A stretch of DNA of 64,000 nucleotides, taken from contig NZ_JAMXBH010000004.1 of assembly GCF_023913735.1 (NCBI RefSeq), forward strand, positions 1-64,000. The letters run 5' to 3'. The notes below the pieces were generated by a model that ran no database searches, was not told the DNA's origin, and saw nothing but the letters and a program-made list of their open reading frames with translations. Position numbers and translations under genes: made by a program. The DNA comes from Pseudarthrobacter raffinosi (GTDB lineage Bacteria; Actinomycetota; Actinomycetes; Actinomycetales; Micrococcaceae). Positions 8,038 to 15,036 of this stretch are shown piece after piece (positions within the stretch are counted from its first letter, which is position 1; each line of letters starts with the position of its first letter).

Positions 8038-8065
8038 CATTATTCAGAACACGTTCCGAATAATG
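8038..8065. terminator. Hairpin after MBL gene
   Basis: A 13-bp stem (CATTATTCAGAAC with GTTCCGAATAATG, one mismatch) with a 2-nt loop starts 14 bp after the MBL stop. There is no T-run. It may terminate the MBL transcript or serve as operator for the antitoxin relic whose ATG is 6 bp downstream. Confidence 0.5.
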
Positions 8066-8070
8066 AAGGT

Positions 8071-8534
8071 ATGTCCAGCCCCACCATTTCACGCACCGCC
8101 CAGTCCTCCGAGCTATCCCGCAATTCGGCGAACGTCTTCAAGGCGGCGAGGAAGGGCCCGTTAGGATCACCCGCCGCGATGGGGAACCCCTCGTTCTTCT
8201 GACATCCCCCGAGTTCGACCGGATACACGAAGGGGCAGAGCTGGCGGCTCACCTCGTGACCGCGTCTTTGGGAGATCCGCAGGTTCCGTTTGTGGAGCGG
8301 CTCCGCGGTCCCTTCCCCTGGATTGCATTCCTCAGCGAGGCAGACGAGGCCGCCTTCGCACGCGAAATTGTCGCCATCACCCGCGCATGTGCCTCCGTCG
8401 GCAGGTTCGACAAGGCATTGGTTGCACTTCGGGCCTGGCGATCCACCGCGGAGGCCATTAGCGCCGGTTACACCCCCGATGACCAGTTGGACTGGATCGA
8501 GCCCACGGCAGTTGCCGACCCGCGCACTACATGA
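8071..8534 (+). pseudogene. Frameshifted Phd/YefM-type antitoxin
   Basis: From ATG 8071 the translation is a typical Phd N-terminus (SSELSRNSANVFKAARKGP), then the frame fails. One base later the family continues: RITRRDGEPLVLLTSPEF and a long C-terminal region to a stop at 8532-8534. Loss of one C in the run near 8157-8160 explains the break. Unrepaired, frame 1 ends at 8202 after 43 residues. Rejoined, the protein would be about 154 residues, normal for long actinobacterial Phd proteins. The stop overlaps the start of the toxin relic (ATGA), the expected operon arrangement. A sequencing error is possible but the partner toxin is also broken. Confidence 0.72.
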
Positions 8535-8712
8535 GCGCTATGAGATCCGGCGTACCACGGCCCCTCAAGAAGGCAGAGTTCGAAATTCAGTTCGGCACTT
8601 CGGCCGCTGGCAGCACGAACTTCCCGGCGGTGCACGGCTTTGGTTCTACGTCGACGGGCAAACCGTCTGCTCAGTTGATGTGCACACGCATCACCCCAAC
8701 GCCACCAAGTAG
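8531..8712 (+). pseudogene. Remnant of the partner toxin
   Basis: From ATG 8531 the first residues (KKAEFEIQFGTSAAG) resemble the N-terminus of a RelE-like toxin found beside long Phd antitoxins. The C-terminal part of the same family then appears in another frame: RWQHELPGGARLWFYVDG and VDVHTHHPNATK, ending at 8710-8712. The central 60-70 residues are absent. The gene therefore carries an internal deletion plus loss of frame and cannot make toxin. Family assignment rests on recalled motifs, not a search. Confidence 0.6.
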
Positions 8713-8742
8713 CAACCGGCCTACGCGGGCCGGACAGCGAAC

Positions 8743-8788
8743 ACGCTGGTTCATCAAGCGCCTGCAGGAGACACGGCCGCTGCAGTAG
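8743..8788 (+). repeat. 46-bp direct repeat, copy 2
   Basis: This repeats the 3' end of the MBL hydrolase gene (7979-8024), including the stop codon, with two mismatches. It is not attached to any MBL coding sequence here. The distance between copies is 764 bp, the size of the enclosed antitoxin/toxin segment plus one repeat. Confidence 0.9.
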
Positions 8789-8808
8789 GGCGCGCCGTCG
8801 TTGTTCGC

Positions 8809-9246
8809 TTATTCAGGCACGTCCATATGGAAGCCGCAGGAACAACGCAGAACCTGAGCCGTCAGGGACACACCCGACGCGTCCTCCGGCGGCCCGTCCG
8901 AAAAGCCCCGGGCGCTAAGGCTCCGCACCTTCGAGCCGATCTTGTGCATCGGCTGCTCGCAGTGGACGTAGTGCCCGCCGAAGACCAGGACGCCCTTGGG
9001 GCTGTGGAGCCGGCTAAAAACTGCAGCCACAGCAGCCACATCCGCCCGCCCGACATAGTGGAGGTTGCAGGCGTCGCAGGAATACCCCACCTCCACCAGG
9101 ACGTCCGACGGCGGGCTGACGGCGGTGATGGAGTGCAGCGTCAGCCCGCCGTCGGCGCCGCAGCGGACGCAGGCAACCGGACCGCCGCCAGCTGGCCCTT
9201 CGGGCCGGCTATTTCCGGGCCCATGGGGATGGATGGGCGCCGTCAT
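8809..9246 (-). CDS. Cysteine-rich hypothetical protein
   Basis: The 145-residue protein contains paired cysteines along its length: CVRCGADGG at about residues 27-35, CDACNLHY, CEQPMH, and CSCGFH near the end. These can form one or two zinc ribbons. No signal peptide or membrane segment. I do not recognise a named family; proteins of this layout occur in soil Actinobacteria. The ATG at 9246 is the most upstream sensible start. It stands alone on the minus strand. Confidence 0.6.
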   Translation of the reverse strand: MTAPIHPHGPGNSRPEGPAGGGPVACVRCGADGGLTLHSITAVSPPSDVLVEVGYSCDACNLHYVGRADVAAVAAVFSRLHSPKGVLVFGGHYVHCEQPMHKIGSKVRSLSARGFSDGPPEDASGVSLTAQVLRCSCGFHMDVPE

Positions 9247-9472
9247 GCGGCTGCGGGGCGGCTGGACAGACTGGTGGCTTGATCAAGGAACTGGCTGAAA
9301 TGCGAGGCGGCCATGGCTGGCTCTCTTTCGCTCCGTGCATTCCGGCCGCCGCGTGGCTACAGCGGCAACTCCAGACGTCCCTGCACCGGGCGAACGGGGA
9401 TTCATCAACTGAAGTGATGTATGCCACTTCGAACTTAGCATTGCTTCCCGCGCTGTCCGGCATGATTGTTGG

Positions 9473-9769
9473 GTGATCACAGAACATGCACTGCTCTCCG
9501 TCCGGCCCGGCATGGAGGCAGAATTCGAGAATGCTTTCAGCAAAGCGAAGTCGATCATTGGCTCCATGCCCGGATTCCAGGGCCTCACGCTTTCACGCTG
9601 CATCGAGAATTCATCCACGTACCTGCTGCTGGTGGAATGGGCGCGGCTGGAGGACCATACCGAGGGTTTCCGGGGATCGGCTGAATATCAGGAATGGCGC
9701 GCGCTCCTGCATCATTTCTATTCGCCGTTTCCCACCGTGGAGCACTACGAGCCTGTTGTTGTTCTGTAG
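9473..9769 (+). CDS. Antibiotic biosynthesis monooxygenase-domain protein
   Basis: The 98-residue protein begins at GTG and has the ABM ferredoxin-like fold pattern: VRPGMEAEFENAF, a central PGFQGLTLSRC, YLLLVEWARLEDHTEGFRGSAEYQEWRALL, and a C-terminal HYEPV. Members act as cofactor-free monooxygenases, haem-degrading enzymes or stress proteins, so the specific role is open. The conserved tryptophan (VEWARLEDH) is present. No ribosome binding site is visible before the GTG. Confidence 0.8.
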   Translation: MITEHALLSVRPGMEAEFENAFSKAKSIIGSMPGFQGLTLSRCIENSSTYLLLVEWARLEDHTEGFRGSAEYQEWRALLHHFYSPFPTVEHYEPVVVL

Positions 9770-9789
9770 GCCTGACGGCCTTCACAGGG

Positions 9790-10152
9790 CTACGCCTTGG
9801 ACGGCTCCGACATACGAATGGCCATAACGATCAGGCCAGCGATCGGGATGAGCAGCCAGAAGAGCTCCTCCCACCGGCGGCCGGCATCACGGAGGCGGCG
9901 GACGCCGACGGCGAGCGTGGGGATCATCGTGCCGATCACCCAGAGCGAGGCAAGGCTGGAACCGACACCGATCACCCCGTTGGGGGTGGCCACGTTCAGG
10001 GCGCCAAGGCCGCTGGTTACCAGTGTCACGAAGAGGATGAACCACCAGAACTCGGCCACGCCGGCGCGGCCCCCAAACTCGGCATACTGCCGGAAGCCCG
10101 CGAGGATCGCGTCGCCGAACGACATGGTGGGGTGCCCTGCAGCCTGGGCCAT
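9790..10152 (-). CDS. DUF805 membrane protein
   Basis: The 120-residue protein matches the DUF805 pattern: FWWFILFVTLV, then a mid-protein hydrophobic helix, RRLRDAGRRWEELFWLLIPIAG and a third/fourth helix. Predicted inner-membrane protein of unknown function. The start may be ATG 10152 or ATG 10125 (MSFGDAILAGFRQY), which has AGGG 8 nt upstream and matches the usual family N-terminus. The broken acetyltransferase lies directly upstream on the same strand. Confidence 0.8.
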   Translation of the reverse strand: MAQAAGHPTMSFGDAILAGFRQYAEFGGRAGVAEFWWFILFVTLVTSGLGALNVATPNGVIGVGSSLASLWVIGTMIPTLAVGVRRLRDAGRRWEELFWLLIPIAGLIVMAIRMSEPSKA

Positions 10153-10202
10153 GACCGGATTCTACCGCCGCGCGTGGTCTGTGGCGATGGCGTTCCGGGC
10201 GC

Positions 10203-10520
10203 CGCGGCACACATCAGAAGGCCCAGCCCGCCCGTGAATGTGGTGGTGTGGAACCGTGGCCCGCGGGCCATCTCGGTGAAGTTCCAGCGGCGGTGCAGCT
10301 CGATGGACACGAGGTTGTCCGCATTGACCACGTACCAGGCCTCCGACGCCCGGGCCCAGACCCACCGCAACCGAGCCTCCGTCAGCGCCGCGCCCACCCC
10401 GCGCCTGCGCCACGCCGGCAGGACCGTCACCCCGGCGAGGTAATGCCCGGAAGGTGCAGGCCCGTCGTCGTCGTCCCAGTACCGGCGGGACGCACAGCGG
10501 CGACCGTCCCGGCGTCGGGC
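10203..10520 (-). pseudogene. GNAT acetyltransferase, broken or mis-framed
   Basis: The frame contains a clear GNAT core: GHYLAGVTVLPAWRRRGVG (acetyl-CoA loop), then NADNLVSIELHRRWNF and a conserved RFHTTTFTGGLGLLM C-terminus. No usable start lies near the N-terminal side of this frame. The preceding N-terminal sequence (LTKKDVTPDAGTVAAVRPA) reads in a different frame. The frame also lacks a stop where the family ends and runs on into the DUF805 gene. This suggests at least one frameshift and loss of the stop codon. Confidence 0.5.
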
Positions 10521-10659
10521 GTTACGTCCTTTTTGGTGAGATCGGCAAACCCGTGGGAGTCCATCTGGACAGTCAACCGCATCGCGCCTCCGGCGGCCAT
10601 GGAGGTCACATTTGGAGCGACTTGAGCAAACCTTGAGCCTGTGTTCATAGCCTTGCGGC

Positions 10660-10803
10660 ATGGGTAAGTATGGGGGTCCACAGTACGCGCGCGACACACG
10701 GAGCGAGCTCCGCCGTCGCCGACTTCAGGCGGTTTCCTACGTTGCGCTGGCCGCCCTGGCAGTGGCCACGGCAGCGGTGGTGGTGTTCGCGCTCAACCGG
10801 TGA
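10660..10803 (+). CDS. Small single-pass membrane protein
   Basis: The 47-residue ORF (MGKYGGPQYARDTRSELRRRR...) has a basic N-terminus and one hydrophobic helix of about 22 residues near the C-terminus, ending FALNR. The basic-then-hydrophobic layout predicts an N-in topology. No ribosome binding site is obvious. Function unknown; small proteins of this type are common and often missed in Arthrobacter relatives. Confidence 0.5.
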   Translation: MGKYGGPQYARDTRSELRRRRLQAVSYVALAALAVATAAVVVFALNR

Positions 10804-10968
10804 GCGGCTGCTGCCCTAGGGCGCCTTCTCCATTCCTTGGTTCTGTCGGGACGCCGAGAGAAGCAAGGAAGTGAAATGGCCGAATTCTAGGCGCCGCGTT
10901 GTGTATGAGGAGCGCGCGGGCAGGGGCGCGAGGGAACAGGCAACCTGAATTCGCACTGAGGGTCGCTC

Positions 10969-11304
10969 TCAGGCTGTTTGCGGTGGGATCTGTTCGTGGC
11001 GGTGGTGGGATCTGAGTTGGATGATCCGCCCGGCGCCTGCCACGGCGACCAGGACCCCGCCGCTGACGGCGGCGATAAACAGGGCCATGCCCAGGGAAAT
11101 TGTCCCGTCCAGGCCAAAGAACCTGACCCTGACGTTGTCCTGGTTCTGCACGATGAAGGCGATGAGCAGGATCAGCAGCATCAGGGTGGCCACGGTGGCC
11201 ACCCAGATCATGCCTGAGCGGGTTACTGCCGGCCGATTCGCAACGGCCGGAGCGGGCCCGGGGCCGTGCACCGGCTCCGACGGCGGAAGCGGTTCAGCAT
11301 TCAT
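10969..11304 (-). CDS. LapA-domain (DUF1049) membrane protein
   Basis: The 111-residue protein has a proline-rich N-terminus, then two membrane helices separated by the LapA-type loop QNQDNVRVRFFGLDGTISLG. This is characteristic of lipopolysaccharide assembly protein A domain proteins, which in Gram-positive bacteria have unknown function. The C-terminus is basic and cytoplasmic (RIIQLRSHHRHEQ). The gene precedes the CsbD-like gene's end by 86 bp on the same strand and both may be general stress genes. Confidence 0.8.
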   Translation of the reverse strand: MNAEPLPPSEPVHGPGPAPAVANRPAVTRSGMIWVATVATLMLLILLIAFIVQNQDNVRVRFFGLDGTISLGMALFIAAVSGGVLVAVAGAGRIIQLRSHHRHEQIPPQTA

Positions 11305-11389
11305 GAGGTGGTCCCTTCTTTGGTTCCCCCGGACGTGCCGGGCGGGGCCCGGGGCCAGGCCGGGAAGGCTCCGGGCCCCGGGTTTCGGG

Positions 11390-11566
11390 TCAGTGTTTCT
11401 TGAAGGCGTCTTTGATTTTTTCCCCGGCCTGCTTCAGGCCGGCCTTCGTCTGGTCGGTCTTGCCTTCGGCTTTGAGGCTTTCGTTGCCGGTGGCCTTTCC
11501 TGCGGCTTCCTTGCCCTTGCCGCCGGCTTTCTCGGCGGCGTGCCTGATCTTGTCACCTAAACCCAT
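11390..11566 (-). CDS. CsbD family stress protein
   Basis: The 58-residue, highly charged protein has the CsbD pattern: MGLGDKIRHAAEKAGGKGKEAAGKATG, then KAEGKTDQTKAGLKQAGEKIKDAFKK. CsbD was identified as a sigma-B-controlled stress protein in Bacillus; its biochemical role is unknown. The start at ATG 11566 is supported by GGAGAG 5-6 nt upstream; the frame extends further but without protein-like sequence. Between it and the mepB gene lie 241 bp with no gene I can support. Confidence 0.85.
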   Translation of the reverse strand: MGLGDKIRHAAEKAGGKGKEAAGKATGNESLKAEGKTDQTKAGLKQAGEKIKDAFKKH

Positions 11567-11807
11567 GATGGCTCTCCTATCCATGGCCGGTCCGCCGGCC
11601 CATGCCGGCGGGACACTTTCATCCTATCGCCGGGCGAACAAGGCGAACCGGCGAGGGCGATAACATTCACTCGGCACCGTGGTCAGGGCCGCCACCGCCG
11701 CCTTGCTCAGCGATGACTACTGCATCATCCTGGCCGGGTCATGAGGGCTGAGCTTTTCATGCACTGCCCCGTCGTTCCTGTCGGGGATTCGTTTCGATGG
11801 GAGTTCT

Positions 11808-12320
11808 ATGTCTGCTGTTCAGGTCCATCCGGATGTCGCCATGGTGATGAGGGTTCTCGGCGGCCTCGCCCTCGTCTGTTCGCCCGCCATAGTCGAGGCC
11901 GACAACGCTGAGTACGGTGCCGCGATCTCGGAAATCGGTCGGTCTCCGGTTCGGTTCCGGGTCGGCAAGCTGACCCCGACGAAGGTGGGATTGTTCGTGA
12001 CGGTGTGGCGGCGCTCTCTCCGTGGGTCGACCGAACCTCTGGCTGCTGAGGAGGACCCCGACATGCTAGTGGTCTGCGTGCGGGAGGATTCCCGAGTCGG
12101 AGCATTCGCGTTTCCGAAGGCGGCGCTCGTCAAGCATGGCGTCGTGTCCGTGGGCGGCGCCGGAGGCAAGCGAGGATTCCGCGTCTATCCGCCATGGTCA
12201 GCAACGACGAATCGGCAGGCGAAAAAATCCCAGCAATGGCAGTGTAATTACTTCTTCGAGATGGCTGACGGATCCGCCATCGATGCGCAGCGAGCCATTC
12301 GACTCTTCGTTGCGGCCTAG
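11808..12320 (+). CDS. MepB family protein
   Basis: The 170-residue protein carries the MepB pattern: EYGAAISEIGRSPVRFRVGKLTPTKVGLFVTVWRR, then an Asp-rich stretch, GAFAFPKAALVKHGVVS, and KRGFRVYPPW followed by QAKKSQQWQ. MepB is named from the staphylococcal mepRAB operon, where its role is unknown, so the name implies no function. GGGAG lies 6 nt before the ATG. It is followed by a strong inverted repeat that may terminate it. Confidence 0.82.
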   Translation: MSAVQVHPDVAMVMRVLGGLALVCSPAIVEADNAEYGAAISEIGRSPVRFRVGKLTPTKVGLFVTVWRRSLRGSTEPLAAEEDPDMLVVCVREDSRVGAFAFPKAALVKHGVVSVGGAGGKRGFRVYPPWSATTNRQAKKSQQWQCNYFFEMADGSAIDAQRAIRLFVAA

Positions 12321-12362
12321 CTAGGAGGAGCGCTGGGGAATAGCTCCAGACGCATCCCGTGC

Positions 12363-12405
12363 AGAAAGCCGGAGATCAGCTCGCGATGATGATCTCCGGC
12401 TTTCT
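12363..12405. terminator. Bidirectional hairpin terminator
   Basis: AGAAAGCCGGAGATCA (12363-12378) and its exact reverse complement (12390-12405) form a 16-bp perfect stem with an 11-nt loop. The stem ends read TTTCT in both directions. It sits 42 bp after mepB and overlaps the end of the minus-strand ORF 12376-12570, as expected for a shared convergent terminator. Confidence 0.7.
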
Positions 12406-12570
12406 GATGCCCGGAACCATATAGCCCTTACAACGCCAGCACTTCGTCGGAATTTTCTGGCTGCTGATCTTCATTCTGGTGGCCGTCTCGTCCGCGCGCC
12501 GGCCGTTAGGAACAGCTGCGAGACGGAAATCAATCTTGTCCGGAGGGATCCATCTGGTGACCGGAAGCAT
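12376..12570 (-). CDS. Small hypothetical protein
   Basis: The 64-residue ORF contains one CWRC motif near the C-terminus and no membrane segment. No ribosome binding site precedes the ATG. Its stop lies inside the perfect inverted repeat at 12363-12405, which suits a convergent gene, but coding bias is weak. I do not recognise a family and it may be spurious. Confidence 0.3.
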   Translation of the reverse strand: MLPVTRWIPPDKIDFRLAAVPNGRRADETATRMKISSQKIPTKCWRCKGYMVPGIRKPEIIIAS

Positions 12571-12672
12571 GCCCAGCGCGCCGCGTCAATGACGCGATTT
12601 GTCAATCCCGTGACGGACCGATAGCGTGACCTCTGATCGCATGGGGGATCACTCTAACGTTCGGAGACGGTT

Positions 12673-12810
12673 GTGGCTCTCATTGACTATGTCCTGGCGC
12701 TGTGCGCACTGTTGGGCACACTGCTGATTCCCTTCTCTGCGATGTACCACGTGCTGCGCCGGAAGCGACGCGCAGTGCGGGTGACCGCCACGAGAAGTAT
12801 CCGCAGCTAG
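12673..12810 (+). CDS. Small membrane protein
   Basis: The 45-residue ORF starts at GTG 12673 with GGAGA 5-6 nt upstream. It has one hydrophobic helix (IDYVLALCALLGTLLIPFSA) followed by a strongly basic tail (VLRRKRRAVRV). The stop is 2 bp before the next small ORF, so the two are probably co-translated. Function unknown. Confidence 0.5.
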   Translation: MALIDYVLALCALLGTLLIPFSAMYHVLRRKRRAVRVTATRSIRS

Positions 12811-12812
12811 CC

Positions 12813-12932
12813 ATGCCCTATATCGATATCAACCCGCATAAGGGCCGCCCCAAATGGCAGGCCTACGCCATCCTGGCCGTGCTTCTGGTCCTCACCGGCG
12901 CCGTGGTGATTGCCGCGCTCACCCGCGGCTAA
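12813..12932 (+). CDS. Small membrane protein
   Basis: The 39-residue ORF (MPYIDINPHKGRPKWQAYA...) has a soluble 16-residue head and one membrane helix (ILAVLLVLTGAVVIAAL) ending TRG. It begins 2 bp after the previous small ORF, on the same strand. A pair of tiny single-helix proteins in tandem suggests a small membrane complex, but nothing identifies its role. Confidence 0.5.
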   Translation: MPYIDINPHKGRPKWQAYAILAVLLVLTGAVVIAALTRG

Positions 12933-13025
12933 CCTCGCAATTCCGCCCCAGCGCCTAGACTTACTGATTGAATCAGTCCGTAAAGTGCCGCAGAACCTTG
13001 TGCCGAAAGTCCTGGGGAGACAGAC

Positions 13026-14471
13026 ATGCCCGATCCGGCGGATCAGAACGCACGCCCCATCGCAGAAGATGCAGGGCTACCGCAACCGCCCCGGCGACGC
13101 CGTGACCTCCGTCGCGCCGACGGTGCGCTTTCGGATGCCCAGACAGGAACCATGCCAGCCGTAACGCCAGACCTTTCGAGCACCCCCGACGCCGGCACCC
13201 CAGTTCCGCGCCGCAGTTCCTGGGCGGAGGCGGCGGCCGCCGCCGACCAAGCCAGTCCCGCACCCTCTGCCCCCATCACCTCTGCCCCCATCACCTCTGC
13301 CCCCATCAGCTCTGTCCCGGCGCCCACCCGCCGGCCCGCCAGGCCGCCGGTGACCCCGCTGCCGCAGTCGACGCCGCAGGACGGGCAGCCGGCCGAGCCG
13401 GACTATGGCACCCCCGCATTGGCGTACGACGGCGACGAAGCCGCGCCGCCGTCGTCGTACCTTCCTGAGGAAGCACCGGAGCCGGCACCGGCGTTCCGGC
13501 GCATCCGCCCCACCACCGCGGACATCATCGCCGACAGCCCCATGCCCGACTTCATCAGCTCCCCGGGCCTGTTCGTCAAGGAGCAGAAGCCCCGGCCGGT
13601 GGGCGGCGTCCGCGGCGCCCTCTACTCGCTCACGGGCGGGGCCTGGAACATGGGCCCCAGCGCCAAGCAGCGCGAGGAGGACGAACTGGGCCGCCGCATC
13701 TCCCGCCAGCTGCAGGGCAGCTACAACACGGCGGTGCTGAGCCTCAAGGGCGGCATCGGCAAAACCTCCACCACGGTGGGCGTGGGCCTCACGCTGGCCG
13801 AATTCCGCGGCGACCCGCCCTGCGCCATCGACGCCAACCCGGACTCCGGCGACCTCGTGGAGCGCGCCCTCGGCGAGGGCATCTACCAGCAGGCCAGCCC
13901 GCGCACCATCACGGACCTGCTGGCGAACATCGAGGGCGTTGACTCGCTCACCGCCCTGGCCCGGTACATGCACCACGCCGGCCGGCTGCACCTGATCGCG
14001 GGGGAGCAGGACCCGGAGGTCTCCGACTCGCTGACGGCCGCCGAATACCTGCGGATCCGCAAGCTCATCTCCAACTACTACTCCGTGGCCCTGACCGACT
14101 GCGGCACCGGCGTGACGCACAACGCCATGAGCGGGATCCTGCAGTCGGCGGACAACATCATCATCGCCGCGGGGTATGCGGTGAGCGGGGCCAAGCGTGC
14201 CCGCAGCACCCTGCACTGGCTGGCGAGCCACGGGTACGAGGACCTGGCCCGGAACGCCGTCGTTGTCATCACGGACAAGGATGAGGTCTCCTCCCGCGTG
14301 GACAAGGACGCCATCGAGGAACACCTCGCCGGGATCTGCCGCCAGCTGATCGCCGTCCCGCATGACCGCGGTGTGGCCGACGGCGACCTGGTCACCCTGG
14401 ACGTGCTGAAGCCCGAGACACGGCGGGCGTACAAGGAAATCGCGGCGTCGATCGTGGACGGGTACCGGTAG
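13026..14471 (+). CDS. ParA/MinD-like ATPase with Pro/Ala-rich N-terminus
   Basis: The 481-residue protein has a disordered N-terminal half rich in Pro, Ala and Arg, including SAPIT repeats near residues 80-95. A P-loop ATPase domain follows: deviant Walker A KGGIGKTSTT at about residue 245, IDANPDSGDLVERAL, and later DCGTG and NAVVVITDKDE. This layout matches the MinD/ParA-like proteins often linked to type VII secretion in Actinobacteria (EspI-like), but no ESX genes are in the window. GGGGAGA precedes the ATG. Replication or partition roles are less likely because no parB is nearby. Confidence 0.85.
   Translation: MPDPADQNARPIAEDAGLPQPPRRRRDLRRADGALSDAQTGTMPAVTPDLSSTPDAGTPVPRRSSWAEAAAAADQASPAPSAPITSAPITSAPISSVPAPTRRPARPPVTPLPQSTPQDGQPAEPDYGTPALAYDGDEAAPPSSYLPEEAPEPAPAFRRIRPTTADIIADSPMPDFISSPGLFVKEQKPRPVGGVRGALYSLTGGAWNMGPSAKQREEDELGRRISRQLQGSYNTAVLSLKGGIGKTSTTVGVGLTLAEFRGDPPCAIDANPDSGDLVERALGEGIYQQASPRTITDLLANIEGVDSLTALARYMHHAGRLHLIAGEQDPEVSDSLTAAEYLRIRKLISNYYSVALTDCGTGVTHNAMSGILQSADNIIIAAGYAVSGAKRARSTLHWLASHGYEDLARNAVVVITDKDEVSSRVDKDAIEEHLAGICRQLIAVPHDRGVADGDLVTLDVLKPETRRAYKEIAASIVDGYR
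13266..13310 (+). repeat. Three 15-bp tandem repeats within ParA-like gene
   Basis: TCTGCCCCCATCACC occurs three times in a row (third copy with one change). Because the unit is a multiple of three it adds SAPIT pentapeptides to the disordered region without shifting the frame, so copy number can vary between strains. Confidence 0.9.
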
Positions 14472-14494
14472 CTTTCCCCTTCCCCCGCCTCCTT

Positions 14495-14562
14495 CCCAAC
14501 TAGGTAGCGCTAAGTGTCGTTTTGAGCCCTCAAAACGACACTTAGCGCTACCTACTTTTGGG
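14495..14562. repeat. Hairpin element, copy 1 (26-bp perfect stem)
   Basis: Left arm 14501-14526 and right arm 14529-14554 are perfect complements over 26 bp with a 2-nt loop. Outer CCCAA and TTTTGGG extend the pairing. Inner arm sequence is AAGTGTCG/CGACACTT. It lies 24 bp after the ParA-like gene and directly abuts the remnant of a relE-partner antitoxin. Confidence 0.92.
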
Positions 14563-14608
14563 TGAGCAGATCCGGGCTGAGTTCGGTGTGCCCAGGCACC
14601 GGGGCTGA
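14563..14608 (+). pseudogene. 3' remnant of antitoxin upstream of relE
   Basis: After the hairpin element the frame reads EQIRAEFGVPRHRG and stops at 14606-14608, resembling the C-terminus of antitoxins paired with RelE/ParE toxins. Everything upstream has been replaced by the hairpin element. Too short to confirm by itself; the toxin start 7 bp after the stop supports it. Confidence 0.45.
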
Positions 14609-14614
14609 GCCCCG

Positions 14615-14881
14615 GTGGCATATGAGGTCATTTTCTCGCCCACCGCACGCCGGGACCTGCAGTCCGTGCCTCCCCGGATACTGCCGGCCATCATCGCATT
14701 CGCCTACGGCGACCTCTCCAGAAACCCTCAGCGGGTAGGCAGGGCCTTGGAGCGGGACCTGGCCGGCTTCCACTCGGCCAGGCGTGGCCCCTACCGCGTC
14801 CTGCACTCCATTGATGAGGAACACAACAGCATCAGCATCCTGCGGGTCGACCACCGAGCCGACGTGTACCGGCCCAGGTAG
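14615..14881 (+). CDS. RelE/ParE family toxin (orphan)
   Basis: The 88-residue protein has the RelE fold pattern: YEVIFSPTARRDLQSVPP, a central LERDLAGFHSARRGPYRVLHSID and the C-terminal ILRVDHRADVYR. Such toxins cleave ribosome-bound mRNA; Arg and Tyr residues typical of the active region are present. It begins at GTG. No intact antitoxin lies upstream: only a 14-residue C-terminal remnant survives after the hairpin element. The toxin may be silent, weak, or controlled by an antitoxin elsewhere. Confidence 0.85.
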   Translation: MAYEVIFSPTARRDLQSVPPRILPAIIAFAYGDLSRNPQRVGRALERDLAGFHSARRGPYRVLHSIDEEHNSISILRVDHRADVYRPR

Positions 14882-14926
14882 TCCCGAGTGCGCGCTTGGG
14901 GTGCGCGACATATCTGAGCTCAAATG

Positions 14927-14955
14927 TTGCGCAGATCACATTCGTTGCCTACGCT
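14927..14955 (+). promoter_or_regulatory. Candidate promoter
   Basis: TTGCGC (14927-14932) and TACGCT (14950-14955) are separated by 17 bp and lie 82 bp before the gene at 15037. The match to sigma-70 boxes is moderate. Confidence 0.4.
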
Positions 14956-15036
14956 GAATGAGGCTGCAGAGGCGCGGCCATTGGCCGCAGCGTAGCGGCC
15001 TCCCCGGCTGCAGCGTCGCAGCCACGCAAGGAAGGC

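Noticed and set aside
8046..8057. LexA (SOS) box
   Set aside because: GAAC-AC-GTTC has only two bases between half-sites; the actinobacterial SOS box needs four. It is better read as the top of a hairpin.
9283..9618. Minus-strand ORF overlapping the monooxygenase-domain gene
   Set aside because: It lies antisense to a well-supported ABM-domain gene and shows no domain pattern or start signal.
13077..14621. Minus-strand open frame of about 500 codons opposite the ParA-like gene
   Set aside because: It is the antisense shadow of a GC-rich gene; the plus-strand frame has a Walker motif, a ribosome binding site and a protein-like sequence, whereas this one is Gly/Arg/Asp-rich without domains.
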